64,000 bases of DNA from Prauserella salsuginis (GTDB lineage Bacteria; Actinomycetota; Actinomycetes; Mycobacteriales; Pseudonocardiaceae). The notes beneath the pieces were generated by a model, which saw only the letters and a program-made list of their open reading frames with translations, ran no database searches and was not told the origin of the DNA. Below, one piece after another: positions 55,431 to 63,926 of the stretch (the stretch's first letter is position 1; every line of letters starts with the position of its first letter). The translations under genes and the position numbers were made by a program. Location: contig NZ_JANBBF010000014.1 in the NCBI RefSeq assembly GCF_024648885.1, positions 124,001 to 188,000 on the forward strand. Direction: 5' to 3'.

Positions 55431-56876
55431 TCACGTCGCCACCGGCGTCGCCGGTGCGTTCCCGGTGAGCTGGCGGACAGGGGCCAGCAGCGTGCTGACC
55501 GCCACCGCGCCGAGTGCGGTCAGGGCCGCGACGGCCCAGAGGATGGCGTGCCAGGCGTCGGTCAGGTACAGGGCGTGCTCCCCGTTCGTGAGCGTGCCCG
55601 TGGCGACGGCGCCGGCGTCGTCCCCGACCGTGCCGCTCAGCAGCGTGATGAGCACCGAGCCGAACAGCGCCATGACCAGGGTCTGAGTCCCGCCCCTGAC
55701 GGTGTTGAGCAGTCCGGCGGCCATGCCGGTGCGTGACTGTTCGACCTGGTTCATGGCCTGGGCGTCGATGAGACCGGTGGCCAGACCGATTCCGATACCG
55801 ATCGTCAGCAGCGGGCCGAGCAGTTCCCAGCCGGTGATCCCGGGGTGCAGCCGGGTGAGCCAGGCGTTGCCCGCCGAGATCAGCAGCAGTCCCGTGGTGA
55901 TCAGCAGCCGTGGCGGCACGCCCCGGTTGACCAGCCGTCCGGTGAGTACGGGCAGGAACAGTGTCGGGACCGTCGACATCATCGTGATCAATCCGGAGTC
56001 CCGTGCCGACATCCCGACGGCACCCTGGAGGTAGGTCGGCAGGTACGAGAGCATCCCGCCGAAGCCCAGCACCATCACCACACCGGCGAGCAGCCAGCCG
56101 ACGAAACGCCGGTTCCGCAACAGCGTCAGGTCCAGCACCGGATGCGCGTTGCGCCGTTCGACGACGACGAACGCCGTGAGCAGCGCCGCGCCGCTCGTGA
56201 ACAGTCCGAGTACCAGCGGGCTCGTCCACCCGACGCGGGAACTCTGGGTGATGGCGAACATGACCGAGGCGATCCCGGCGATGAACGTCACCGCGCCCGC
56301 CCAGTCCACACGCGTGCGCTGTGCGGCGCGATACTCGGCCATCGCGAGCGTGCCTGCCAGTAGCAGTACGCCCGCGACGGCAAAGGTGCCGAAGGTGGCG
56401 CGCCAGCCGAGTGTGCCGACCAGCCAGCCGGCCAGCGTCGGGCCGATCGCCATGCCCACGCCCGCGATGGTCCCCATCGCGGCGAAGGCCTTGGTGCGCT
56501 CGCTCCCGGTGAACGTCGACGCCAGGATCGCGCCGCCGCCCGCCATCACGCCGGCGGCACCGACCCCGGTGATCGTGCGGGCCACGTCGAGCAGCACGAT
56601 GCCCGGCGTGAGGGCCGCGACGAGATTGCCGAGCGCGTAGGTCACCGCTCCGATGCGGTAGATCCGGCGCTTGCCGAACAGATCGGCGGTCGACCCGGCG
56701 ACGAGCATGAACGACGACGCGGTCAGGAAGTAGCCCGTCACCACCCATTGCAGGACGGTCCCCGAGGCCTCGAGCGATGTGCCGATGCGGGGCAACGCGA
56801 CGGTCGCCCCGGACATCGACATCGGCAGCGTGAGATAGCCGAGCAGTACGACGGCCAGGGTCAGTTTGTTCTTCAC
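55431..56876 (-). CDS. MFS drug exporter, DHA2 14-TM type (pair 2)
   Basis: A 481-residue permease with about 14 helices. PRIGTSLEASGTVLQWVVTGYFLT and STADLFGKRRIY (motif A) open the protein; GGGAILASTFTGSERTKAFAAMG and GPTLAGWLVGTLGWRATFGTF (motif C) are typical of antiporters. It is encoded 21 bases downstream of an FMN reductase gene, which repeats the arrangement at 36.9-39.2 kb. A terminator is not obvious in the 168 bases to the MMPL gene. Expected to be controlled by the TetR gene at 57572. Confidence 0.9.
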   Translation of the reverse strand: MKNKLTLAVVLLGYLTLPMSMSGATVALPRIGTSLEASGTVLQWVVTGYFLTASSFMLVAGSTADLFGKRRIYRIGAVTYALGNLVAALTPGIVLLDVARTITGVGAAGVMAGGGAILASTFTGSERTKAFAAMGTIAGVGMAIGPTLAGWLVGTLGWRATFGTFAVAGVLLLAGTLAMAEYRAAQRTRVDWAGAVTFIAGIASVMFAITQSSRVGWTSPLVLGLFTSGAALLTAFVVVERRNAHPVLDLTLLRNRRFVGWLLAGVVMVLGFGGMLSYLPTYLQGAVGMSARDSGLITMMSTVPTLFLPVLTGRLVNRGVPPRLLITTGLLLISAGNAWLTRLHPGITGWELLGPLLTIGIGIGLATGLIDAQAMNQVEQSRTGMAAGLLNTVRGGTQTLVMALFGSVLITLLSGTVGDDAGAVATGTLTNGEHALYLTDAWHAILWAVAALTALGAVAVSTLLAPVRQLTGNAPATPVAT

Positions 56877-56897
56877 TGTTTCTCGGCCTCCGCCTCG

Positions 56898-57467
56898 TCA
56901 CGCTTCGTACGGGTCGACGGCGCGCGCGTTCCGCAGCGCGCGGGCCCACCAGCTCAGCTGGCCGAGCATGCCCTTGGCGGCGGCGTTGCAGCCCTCGTCG
57001 AGCGGGGCGCCGGACTCGTCGAAGTGGTTCCACGCGTTGTGGAAGCTGACGGAGTCGCGCACGGTCGTCGCGTGCAGTTCGGCGAAGACGAGGCGCAGCT
57101 GTTCGACGGCGCGCAGGCCGCCACCCATGCCGCCGTAGGAGACGAAGCCGACCGGTTTGGCCTGCCACTCGGAGCGGTACAGGTCGATCAGGTTCTTCAG
57201 CGGCGCGGGGAAGCTGTGGTTGTACTCGGGCGTGACGACGACGTAGGCGTCGGCCGCCGCCAGGCGTTCGCCGAGTGCGCTCACGTGGGGGTCCGGTGCG
57301 GCCCCGAAGTCGATGACGGTGGGCAGCGGGATCGTGGCCACGTCGATGACGTCGACGTCGATCCCCTCGAACTGTGCGGCCTGTTCGGCGAACCAGTCGG
57401 CCACGGTCGGGCCGAAACGGCCTTCGCGGTTGCTTCCGACGATGACGGCGAGGCGCAGGGCAGACAT
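56898..57467 (-). CDS. NADPH-dependent FMN reductase (pair 2)
   Basis: A 189-residue flavodoxin-like reductase closely related to the one at 36882: LAVIVGSNREGRFGPTVADWFAEQA (about 5-29), VVTPEYNHSFPAPLKNLIDLYRSEW (about 77-101) and GFVSYGGMGGG (about 107-117). AGGAG lies 5 bases before ATG 57467; the longer frame crosses the operator and is spurious. First gene of the operon with the MFS pump. Probably reduces quinones or nitro/azo compounds with NADPH. Confidence 0.9.
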   Translation of the reverse strand: MSALRLAVIVGSNREGRFGPTVADWFAEQAAQFEGIDVDVIDVATIPLPTVIDFGAAPDPHVSALGERLAAADAYVVVTPEYNHSFPAPLKNLIDLYRSEWQAKPVGFVSYGGMGGGLRAVEQLRLVFAELHATTVRDSVSFHNAWNHFDESGAPLDEGCNAAAKGMLGQLSWWARALRNARAVDPYEA

Positions 57468-57510
57468 GGACACTCCTGGATGTCGAGGTGCGGGATGCTG
57501 ACAACTGGTA

Positions 57511-57553
57511 AAGTACAACATGTATTGCACTAGGTGCAATAGTCGTTGTACTT
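57511..57553. promoter_or_regulatory. double TetR operator, concentric palindromes
   Basis: AAGTACAAC and GTTGTACTT (9-base perfect arms) surround ATTGCAC-TAG-GTGCAAT (7-base perfect arms); both dyads are centred on 57532. Read another way, two sites GTRCAA-N6-TTGYAC (57513-57530 and 57534-57551) lie 21 bases centre to centre. They fill the gap between the divergent TetR and FMN-reductase genes. Confidence 0.85.
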
Positions 57554-57571
57554 ATCTGATGGGAGTGTGCT

Positions 57572-58207
57572 TTGAGCAGGGAAAACGAACCGCAACGCGG
57601 AGCGGCGAAGCGGCAGGCCATCCTCAACGGCGCCCGCCAGGTGTTCGGACGTGACGGCTACAGCCGCGCCAGCATCGGCGCGATCGCCGGCGAGGCCGAG
57701 GTGTCGACCCGCACCATCTACAACCACTTCGCCGACAAGAAGGAGCTGTTCCGCGCGGTCATCCTGGAAAGCGCGGAGCAGGTTCGCGAGGTGCAACTCG
57801 CCGACCTAGAGCGGCACCTCGGCAAGATCGTCGACCTGGAGGCGGACCTGATCGCACTCGGCCGCGCCTTCACGACCGTGATGCCGCGGTTCGGCGCACA
57901 TTTCGCCCTGGTGCGGCAGATTCAGGCCGAGATCGGGCACGTCCCGGACGACGTGCTGCGGTCGTGGCAGGAGACCGGGCCGGGGCCCGTACAGGGAGAC
58001 CTCGCGCGACGGCTGGCCGAACTGGGTGAACGTGGTCTGCTGGAGATCGACGACGCCCACCGCGCGGCCCGGCACTTCGTCGCGCTGGTCGGGAGTGAGA
58101 TACAGGGCCGCACCTACTACGGCGCCCTGCCCATCGACGACGCGGAACGCGACGCGATCGTCACGGCAGGCGTGAAGGTGTTCCTGCGTGCCTACCGGCC
58201 CCGATAG
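57572..58207 (+). CDS. TetR family transcriptional regulator
   Basis: A 211-residue repressor. N-terminal HTH (about 12-58): RQAILNGARQVFGRDGYSRASIGAIAGEAEVSTRTIYNHFADKKELF. The C-terminal ligand domain (about 70-205) belongs to the TetR_C_7/AefR-type. TTG 57572 is used because GGGAG lies 6 bases upstream and no ATG fits. It is divergent from the FMN-reductase/MFS operon, with the double operator between. It would autoregulate and derepress the pump on binding the exported compound. Confidence 0.92.
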   Translation: MSRENEPQRGAAKRQAILNGARQVFGRDGYSRASIGAIAGEAEVSTRTIYNHFADKKELFRAVILESAEQVREVQLADLERHLGKIVDLEADLIALGRAFTTVMPRFGAHFALVRQIQAEIGHVPDDVLRSWQETGPGPVQGDLARRLAELGERGLLEIDDAHRAARHFVALVGSEIQGRTYYGALPIDDAERDAIVTAGVKVFLRAYRPR

Positions 58208-58246
58208 ACACGCAGGAACACCGGGACCTGCCGGGACCCGCGGTCG

Positions 58247-58639
58247 TCAGAGCGGGTCGATGCGAGCCTTGAGCAGGCAGAAGGTGTTGCCTTCGGGATC
58301 GGCGAGCACGTTCCACGGCTCCCCGCCGTTCTGGCCGATGTTGGCCTGCCGCGCGCCGAGCTCCAGGAGCCGTTCGAGTTCGGCGTCGGGGTCACGGTCG
58401 GTGGGGTTGAGGTCGATGTGCAGGTTGGACTTCGCCTCGGCCGGCTCACCGGTGCGCAGGATGATCGTCGGCTGCGGACCGCCGAAACCTTCGCGCGGGC
58501 CGATCTCGATGGCGTAGCCGTCGACGTCGTCGGGATACTCGCGGCCGAGCTCGACGAAGTCGAGAACCTCGCACCAGAACCGCGCCAGCACCTCGGGGTC
58601 GCGGCAGTCGAGCACGAGCTCACCCATACGACACGCCAT
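58247..58639 (-). CDS. VOC family protein
   Basis: A 130-residue glyoxalase-fold protein: MGELVLDCRDPEVLARFWCEVLDF at the start, LHIDLNPTDRDPDAELERL in the middle and WNVLADPEGNTFCLL at the end, the pattern of single-domain actinobacterial VOC proteins of unknown function (often annotated glyoxalase). ATG 58639 or 58627 may be used. It is convergent with the TetR gene. Confidence 0.85.
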   Translation of the reverse strand: MACRMGELVLDCRDPEVLARFWCEVLDFVELGREYPDDVDGYAIEIGPREGFGGPQPTIILRTGEPAEAKSNLHIDLNPTDRDPDAELERLLELGARQANIGQNGGEPWNVLADPEGNTFCLLKARIDPL

Positions 58640-58785
58640 GGACGAAACCTACTTTCACCGTGGGATCAGCGGACGGCCACCGCGACGGGCTCGCCGGCCC
58701 GGCGGCAACGAGGCGCGACCGTACCCGGCGCGCCGGGCACGTGCGACGGGTTTTCCGGACTGTGGGTTGTCGGGTGTTCGCGACC

Positions 58786-61674
58786 TCACCCCTCGACCTC
58801 GACCAGCCGCACCGGGCCGAGCAGCCCGGACGGCTGCACGTCCCACTCCGCAGGCGGCGTGGTCCGCCAGCTCATGAAGTAGTCGTCGGGCAGCGTCCCG
58901 CCCCGCGCCATCGCCCGGACCCGGTTCGCCGCGAGGTTCGTCACCTCGATCTCCAACACGTTCTCACCGGGCCGGAGCGCCTCCCCGAGCGGAATCCGGA
59001 ACGGGATCGCCCACGCGACGCCGACCTCGGTGCCGTTCACCGTCACCCGCGCCGTCTCCCGCACGGTGCCGAGGTCCAGCGCCCAGGAACGTTTCGCGTG
59101 CTCGGGCGCCAGCGTGAACGTCAGCGAGTACCGCGCGGTTCCCGAGAACGCCGCTTCCGGTCCGCCCAGCTCGGTCCACGACACGAGTTCGTCCAGCATG
59201 CGCCGACGTGGGAGGTCCGGACCGCCGTCCAGGAACTCCAGGGACCACCGGCCGCGGAGGTCGCGGCGCTCTCCGGTGGGGCTCGACGTGCGGTAACCGG
59301 GTGCGCTGATGCGCTGCCGCTCGAACGCTCTGAGGACGATGCTCTCGCCGGGGTCGAGCGACACCTGCACCTGGCTTCCCTGCCCCGCACGCCGGTGCCG
59401 GGCGCGGCCACGTTCGTCTCGCAGCGGATCGAGCGCGGCTACCGACTCCGCCGTGGTTCCGAGCGTGTGCCAGCCACGGACCGGTTCCGCGGTCAGGTTG
59501 GCCACGAAGTAGTCCGCGCCGTCGTCGTGGAACCGACGCACCACGTGCAGACCCGCGTCGGCCAACGGTTCGCGCACCGCGCCGGCATCGGCGAGCACAT
59601 CGTCCACACCGCCGCGATCGGTGACCACGACCCGGCCCGCGCCCACCCGGCGCGTCCCACGGGAGTCCGTACCCGCAGTCAGCGCGGCGGTCAAATCCCG
59701 CAGCCTGTTGCGACGCTCGTCGAGCCCGCCCAAGCCGGGAACGTCTCGGGGCGGTGCGCCCACGAAGATCACCGTCGCTCCGGCGGCGGCGAGCTCGTGA
59801 AGCTTCGCTAGCGTGCCCACCGGCATCAACTCGGCGCCGGGAACAACGACAGCCGCATAACCGGACCGTCCATTGGAGACACCGCCACGGCGGCCGTCGA
59901 ACTCGGCCAACTGCCGGTCGGACACCCAGTCGAACTGCCAGCCGCTGCGCTCCAGACCACCGACGACCTCGTCGGCGCCGCTCGGATGCGGATACATCCA
60001 GCCTTCGCCGTCCCAGTGATAGTCCGGGGTCAGCTCGCCGTCCTGCTCCCGCATACCGCCGCCGTTCGGCGTGGCCCACACGTCGTGCTGCGGCCAGTAC
60101 ACGAGCACGTCGTTGCCGTGCCGGCCGTGCTGCAGGATCGACTGGCAGCGCGTGATGTATCCGGTCAGCTCGGAGACGTACCGCCACCACGGGTTCTCCG
60201 GTCGCAGCTGGGTGGCCGCGTAGAAGTTGACGCCCGGCCACGGGGCTTCCTGCGGCGAGTACGTGGTGCCGTGGAACACCACGTGGTTGATCCCGGCGGC
60301 GAACAGGATGTCGACGGCGGGCTTCACCTGGGACAACGACACGTGATGGTGCTCGTCGCGCCAGGTGACCGTCTCCGCGCCGACGAGCTTGCCGCCGTTC
60401 AGGTGGGCGGCCGAGGACGCCATGCGCCACACCAGCGGAACGGGATCCTGGGGACCGGCGCCGTGCCGCAACCCCGGAATCGGGATGTTCTCACCGCCGG
60501 TGTACTCGGTCTCCGGAATGTCTGCCGCACCATAGATGTCGAGCAGGTTCGCGGGCGAGCCGTGTGCCTGATTCCGGGTGAGCCAGTCGCGCTTCCCGCT
60601 GAACTCGGTGAACGGCCGCGCGAAACGCTCGAGGAACAGATCGGAGAAGGTCTCCCGGACATCTGTCAACAGCCGGGCCCGTTTCTCGGGCGCGGCGTGC
60701 TCATCGAAGAGCTCCGGCAGGTGCGGCGTGAGGTCGTAGCCGCGGAGTCGGGCGAAGTCCCGCAGCGCTGTCGGAGTCCAGTCGATTCCGCCCAATTCGA
60801 AGGAGTCGTGGAACAGCGCGCGGATCCCGTTGCGGTCACCGACCGCGTCGCCGAAGTGGTCCAGATGGCGCCGGATCGCGCTGTCGTCGAAGTAGTCCGC
60901 CATCAGGCCCTTACCACCGGGTCCGGCTCGTTCGACCCGCTTGAGGACCCAGCCGTTGAACACACCGGTGAGAGTCCAGTGGCCGGGCGGGGCGGTCCAG
61001 TCCAGCTTCCGGTTCTCGTCCACGCGCGCGGTCAGATCCACGGTGTCGCCGGTCTCGACCTCGCGAGCCACGAGCGCGGCAAGGTCCGGCTCGGGAATGG
61101 GCGGCATCGGCGGGCGCAGGTCCGGGCGCGACAGTCGCTCCTCGTCGACCAGATCCGGATGCGGCGGATGAATCGTTTTCACCGGCTCGTCGAGCCGCTG
61201 CCCGCCCCGCAGCTCCCAGTGTTCGACGAGAGCACGACCGGCGCTGTGCCGCACGTCCATCCACGGCCCGCCGAAAGTCCAGCCGGAACCGGAGGTCAGG
61301 TCGACACCCAGGTCACGCTCCGCCGCCGACCGGAGCGCGGTGTCCAGAGCGGTGAACCATTCGCGACTCAGGTACCAGCGGATCCGATCCTCGTCGCCCT
61401 GGGATTCGTAGATGGGTTGGATCTCGACTCCGCCGAAACCGTTGCCCGCGAGCTGATCGAGTTCCTCGCGAAGACCGTCCTCGGTGACTGCACTGCCCAG
61501 CCACCACCAGCGGGTCCACGGTCGTGTTTCGCGATCGAATGCGGGCCAGCTGAGCGAACCCGGCCCACCGCCCGGAGCCACCCCCTGCGCCGCCTGCGCG
61601 GGCAGCGCCGCACCGCCGACCACCGCGATCCCCGTCAACGCTCCGCCGTAGATGAACTGCCTGCGATTGAGCAT
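58786..61674 (-). CDS. secreted GH106-type alpha-L-rhamnosidase
   Basis: A 962-residue exported glycosidase. NRRQFIYGGALTGIAVVGGAALPAQA is a Tat signal (RRQFI). RPWTRWWWLGSAVTEDGL opens the GH106-like catalytic part; LFHDSFELGGIDWTPTALRDFARLRGYD (about 288-315), ETEYTGGENIPIPG (about 383-396), SAAHLNGGKLVGAETVTWRDEHHHVSLSQVKPAVDILFAAGINHVVFHGTTYSP (about 417-470) carry the likely acidic catalytic residues. A jelly-roll C-terminal region (about 820-950) binds sugar. ATG 61674 was chosen (GTG 61680 is near). A LacI-type operator lies 18 bases upstream. Substrate: rhamnose-containing plant or wall glycans, inferred. Confidence 0.87.
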   Translation of the reverse strand: MLNRRQFIYGGALTGIAVVGGAALPAQAAQGVAPGGGPGSLSWPAFDRETRPWTRWWWLGSAVTEDGLREELDQLAGNGFGGVEIQPIYESQGDEDRIRWYLSREWFTALDTALRSAAERDLGVDLTSGSGWTFGGPWMDVRHSAGRALVEHWELRGGQRLDEPVKTIHPPHPDLVDEERLSRPDLRPPMPPIPEPDLAALVAREVETGDTVDLTARVDENRKLDWTAPPGHWTLTGVFNGWVLKRVERAGPGGKGLMADYFDDSAIRRHLDHFGDAVGDRNGIRALFHDSFELGGIDWTPTALRDFARLRGYDLTPHLPELFDEHAAPEKRARLLTDVRETFSDLFLERFARPFTEFSGKRDWLTRNQAHGSPANLLDIYGAADIPETEYTGGENIPIPGLRHGAGPQDPVPLVWRMASSAAHLNGGKLVGAETVTWRDEHHHVSLSQVKPAVDILFAAGINHVVFHGTTYSPQEAPWPGVNFYAATQLRPENPWWRYVSELTGYITRCQSILQHGRHGNDVLVYWPQHDVWATPNGGGMREQDGELTPDYHWDGEGWMYPHPSGADEVVGGLERSGWQFDWVSDRQLAEFDGRRGGVSNGRSGYAAVVVPGAELMPVGTLAKLHELAAAGATVIFVGAPPRDVPGLGGLDERRNRLRDLTAALTAGTDSRGTRRVGAGRVVVTDRGGVDDVLADAGAVREPLADAGLHVVRRFHDDGADYFVANLTAEPVRGWHTLGTTAESVAALDPLRDERGRARHRRAGQGSQVQVSLDPGESIVLRAFERQRISAPGYRTSSPTGERRDLRGRWSLEFLDGGPDLPRRRMLDELVSWTELGGPEAAFSGTARYSLTFTLAPEHAKRSWALDLGTVRETARVTVNGTEVGVAWAIPFRIPLGEALRPGENVLEIEVTNLAANRVRAMARGGTLPDDYFMSWRTTPPAEWDVQPSGLLGPVRLVEVEG

Positions 61675-61691
61675 TTCCACCCGCCTCGTCG

Positions 61692-61728
61692 TTGAAACGT
61701 TTCAAGAAAAACTAATCGTTTGCAAAGC
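61692..61728. promoter_or_regulatory. LacI-type operator upstream of the rhamnosidase
   Basis: TTGAAACGTTTCAA (61692-61705) is a perfect 14-base palindrome of the LacI/CcpA type. A second, weaker dyad TCGTTTGCAAAGCGA (61714-61728) with perfect TTTGCAAA core lies 9 bases further. No LacI gene is in the window. Confidence 0.8.
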
Positions 61729-61871
61729 GAACAGTCAACTGCGACGCCGACAGCCGGGGCGTATCCGTCGCGGTGATCGATACGGGCGCGCGCCCGTGCG
61801 CCGGAGACGTCGAGGGCAGCGGCACTGCCGGGGCCTCACCGACATCCGTGCGCAACTCGCCTGGAAGTGAC

Positions 61872-62006
61872 GCACTCGGTCACGGCGCACTCGGTCACGG
61901 CGCACCCGGTCACGGCGCACCCGGTCACGGCGCACCCGGTCACGGCGCACCCGGTCACGGCGCATTCGGCCACGGCGCACTCGGTCACGGCGCACCCGGC
62001 CACCTC
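61872..62006. repeat. 15-bp tandem repeat, nine copies
   Basis: GCAC(C/T)CGGTCACGGC is repeated nine times head to tail (period 15) with few changes; the seventh and ninth copies have GGCCAC. It codes for HPVTA-like or GHGAP-like pentapeptides in every frame because the period is a multiple of three, but no ribosome site precedes it. It fills the gap between the rhamnosidase and lrp-like genes. Confidence 0.92.
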
Positions 62007-62046
62007 GTACCGCCGCACACTTCGGCACAACCGCGGTCGAAGGCCG

Positions 62047-62070
62047 ATATCATGCATAGATATGTACATA
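62047..62070. promoter_or_regulatory. AT-rich palindromic promoter region of the Lrp-like gene
   Basis: ATATCATGCATAGATAT (62047-62063, arms ATATC/GATAT around a TGCAT core) and TATGTACATA (62061-62070) overlap in the AT-richest 60 bases nearby, 85-110 bases upstream of GTG 62157. They probably form the operator/promoter of the Lrp gene. Confidence 0.5.
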
Positions 62071-62156
62071 TGAGCCCCAATCACGTAAGTTCATCCAAAT
62101 CAGGCCTGAATTACCCAGCAACTAGGGCTGGGTGTGCACCCGCGGAGGAACTCAAC

Positions 62157-63116
62157 GTGCCGGAACTCAGCGACCTCGACCGCCGTATCGTCGCGGCGCT
62201 GCAACTGGATGGCCGCAGCTCGTGGGCCGACGTCGCCAAACTGGCGGGCACCACGGAGAGCACGGCATCGCGCCGGGGTGGCCGACTGCTCGACGACGGC
62301 ACCGTGCACGTGGTCGGCGTCGCGGATCCGCTCGTCTGCGGCCTCGGGCAACCCGTGCTGGTGCAGCTCGCCTGCGCCCCCGACTCCGTGCGGCACGTCG
62401 TCGACACTCTGGCCGAACGCACCGACACGCGGTTTCTCACCATCACGACCGGCGATTGGGACGTCGTGACCGAACTGATCGTGCCGTCCCAGCACCAACT
62501 GGTCACGACACTGATCGACGAGCTGGGAGCACTACCAGGCGTACATCGCTCGTCATCGGCGCTGATCACCAAGAACTTCACGATGCGCCACGACTGGAGT
62601 CGCGACCTGCTCGGCGATGTCGATCACTCACCGGAGCCGGGCACCACGGACGCCCCGAACGGAGTGGAGCTCGACGACGTCGACCGTCGCCTCCTCGCGG
62701 TGCTCGCGGAGGACGGCAGACGCCCGTACCGCGACATCGCGAAAACGCTCACGCTCGGCGAGACCGGCGTACGCCGGCGCGTGGAACGGCTCGTGGCCGA
62801 GCGCGCCCTCGTGTTCAGCACGCTCGTCTCGCCCACGACGCTCGGTTTCCGCACCGAGCTGTTGCTCTGGCTCCGCGTGGCCGCCGATCGCCTCGACGAG
62901 GTCGCCCAGCTCGTGGCGGCCCGGCCCGAGGTGCGGTACGTGTCCGCGACGGCAGGCTCGGCCGACCTCGTGTGCGAGGTCATCCTCCCGCAGCCCTCGG
63001 AGATCTACACCTTCACCACACGGGTGCTGGGCGCACTGCCCGGCATCCGCTCCATCGACGTGGCGCTCGAACTGGAGAACCACAAGCGCGCCTACCGGCC
63101 GTTCACGCTCGAATGA
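62157..63116 (+). CDS. tandem Lrp/AsnC regulator (two HTH-RAM units in one chain)
   Basis: A 319-residue regulator made of two Lrp units: HTH 1 (LSDLDRRIVAALQLDGRSSWADVAKLAGTTESTASRRGGRLLDDG, about 3-47) with RAM 1 (about 65-135), then HTH 2 (LDDVDRRLLAVLAEDGRRPYRDIAKTLTLGETGVRRRVERLV, about 173-214) with RAM 2 (about 230-305, ATAGSADLVCEVILP). Standard Lrp has about 150 residues and dimerises; here the dimer is fused. GTG 62157 has GGAGG 8 bases upstream. The downstream racemase gene starts 27 bases later and is the likely target. Confidence 0.9.
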   Translation: MPELSDLDRRIVAALQLDGRSSWADVAKLAGTTESTASRRGGRLLDDGTVHVVGVADPLVCGLGQPVLVQLACAPDSVRHVVDTLAERTDTRFLTITTGDWDVVTELIVPSQHQLVTTLIDELGALPGVHRSSSALITKNFTMRHDWSRDLLGDVDHSPEPGTTDAPNGVELDDVDRRLLAVLAEDGRRPYRDIAKTLTLGETGVRRRVERLVAERALVFSTLVSPTTLGFRTELLLWLRVAADRLDEVAQLVAARPEVRYVSATAGSADLVCEVILPQPSEIYTFTTRVLGALPGIRSIDVALELENHKRAYRPFTLE

Positions 63117-63143
63117 GCCGGTCCAGACCATCCTGGAGGTCCG

Positions 63144-63926
63144 ATGCAGCTGACCTACCTGCTCCCAGCGCCGATGCACGTGACACCGCTCGGCGAAACC
63201 GAGATGCGACGCCGCGCCGACCTGCTCAAGCAGTGGGCAGGCGACGACACTCGCATCACCGTGACCGCCGTCGACCGGGGCCCGGCCTCGGTCGAGTCCG
63301 CCTACGAGGAATATCTGGCCGTTCCGGCGATGGGCACCGCACTGCGACGCGCCGAACACGACGGGGCCGATGCCGTCGTGCTCGGCTGCTTCGGCGATCC
63401 CGGACTCGACGGCCTGCGTGAGATCGCCAGCTCGCCGGTTGTCGGGCCCGCAGCCGCGGCGATGTCGCTGGCCTGCACGCTGGGCCACCGGTTCACGGTC
63501 GTCACCGTCGCCGACGGTGTCCGCCCGCTCCTGCGCCGGATCGCGTGGGAGACCGGCGTCCTCGACGCACTCCACGAGGTTCGCTCCGTGGAGCTGTCGG
63601 TTCTCGCCCTCAACTCCGACCACGATGCGGCTTACGCGGCGTTGCGCTCCGAATGCGCGAACGCCCTCGCCGCCGGCGAGGCCGACACCCTCGTCCTCGG
63701 CTGCATGAGCATGGGCTTCCTCGGCGCGGCCGAGCGGCTGACGGCGGAACTCGGCGTGCCCGTGATCAACCCGATCCGCGCCGCGATCCACCATGCGCAA
63801 ACGCTGCACCGCATGGGCCTGTCCCACAGCAGGCGCGCCTACCCCCGCCCACCCGCACTCGCCGACGACGTCGTCGACACCGGCCTGCTGCGCGAAGCGG
63901 AACACCCCATGGAGGTCACCGCATGA
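63144..63926 (+). CDS. Asp/Glu/hydantoin racemase family protein
   Basis: A 260-residue cofactor-independent racemase. The two catalytic cysteines are C82 (VVLGCFGDPG) and C187 (LVLGCMSMGF), in mirrored halves, with VVGPAAAAM and GVPVINPIRAA as substrate-binding loops. ATG 63144 follows the Lrp gene by 27 bases (GGAGGTCCG upstream), and its stop overlaps the next gene by ATGA. Substrate could be a hydantoin, allantoin or amino acid; the exported protein that follows may supply it. Confidence 0.9.
   Translation: MQLTYLLPAPMHVTPLGETEMRRRADLLKQWAGDDTRITVTAVDRGPASVESAYEEYLAVPAMGTALRRAEHDGADAVVLGCFGDPGLDGLREIASSPVVGPAAAAMSLACTLGHRFTVVTVADGVRPLLRRIAWETGVLDALHEVRSVELSVLALNSDHDAAYAALRSECANALAAGEADTLVLGCMSMGFLGAAERLTAELGVPVINPIRAAIHHAQTLHRMGLSHSRRAYPRPPALADDVVDTGLLREAEHPMEVTA

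Noticed and set aside
55060-57627. 855-residue minus-strand frame
   Set aside because: An out-of-frame shadow of the MFS and FMN reductase genes; it also crosses the TetR operator.
61872-62006. CRISPR array
   Set aside because: Units are contiguous with no spacers and there are no cas genes.
61867-62073. Small frame encoding HPVTA repeats
   Set aside because: All frames stay open across a 15-bp repeat; no ribosome site and no non-repeat coding sequence.
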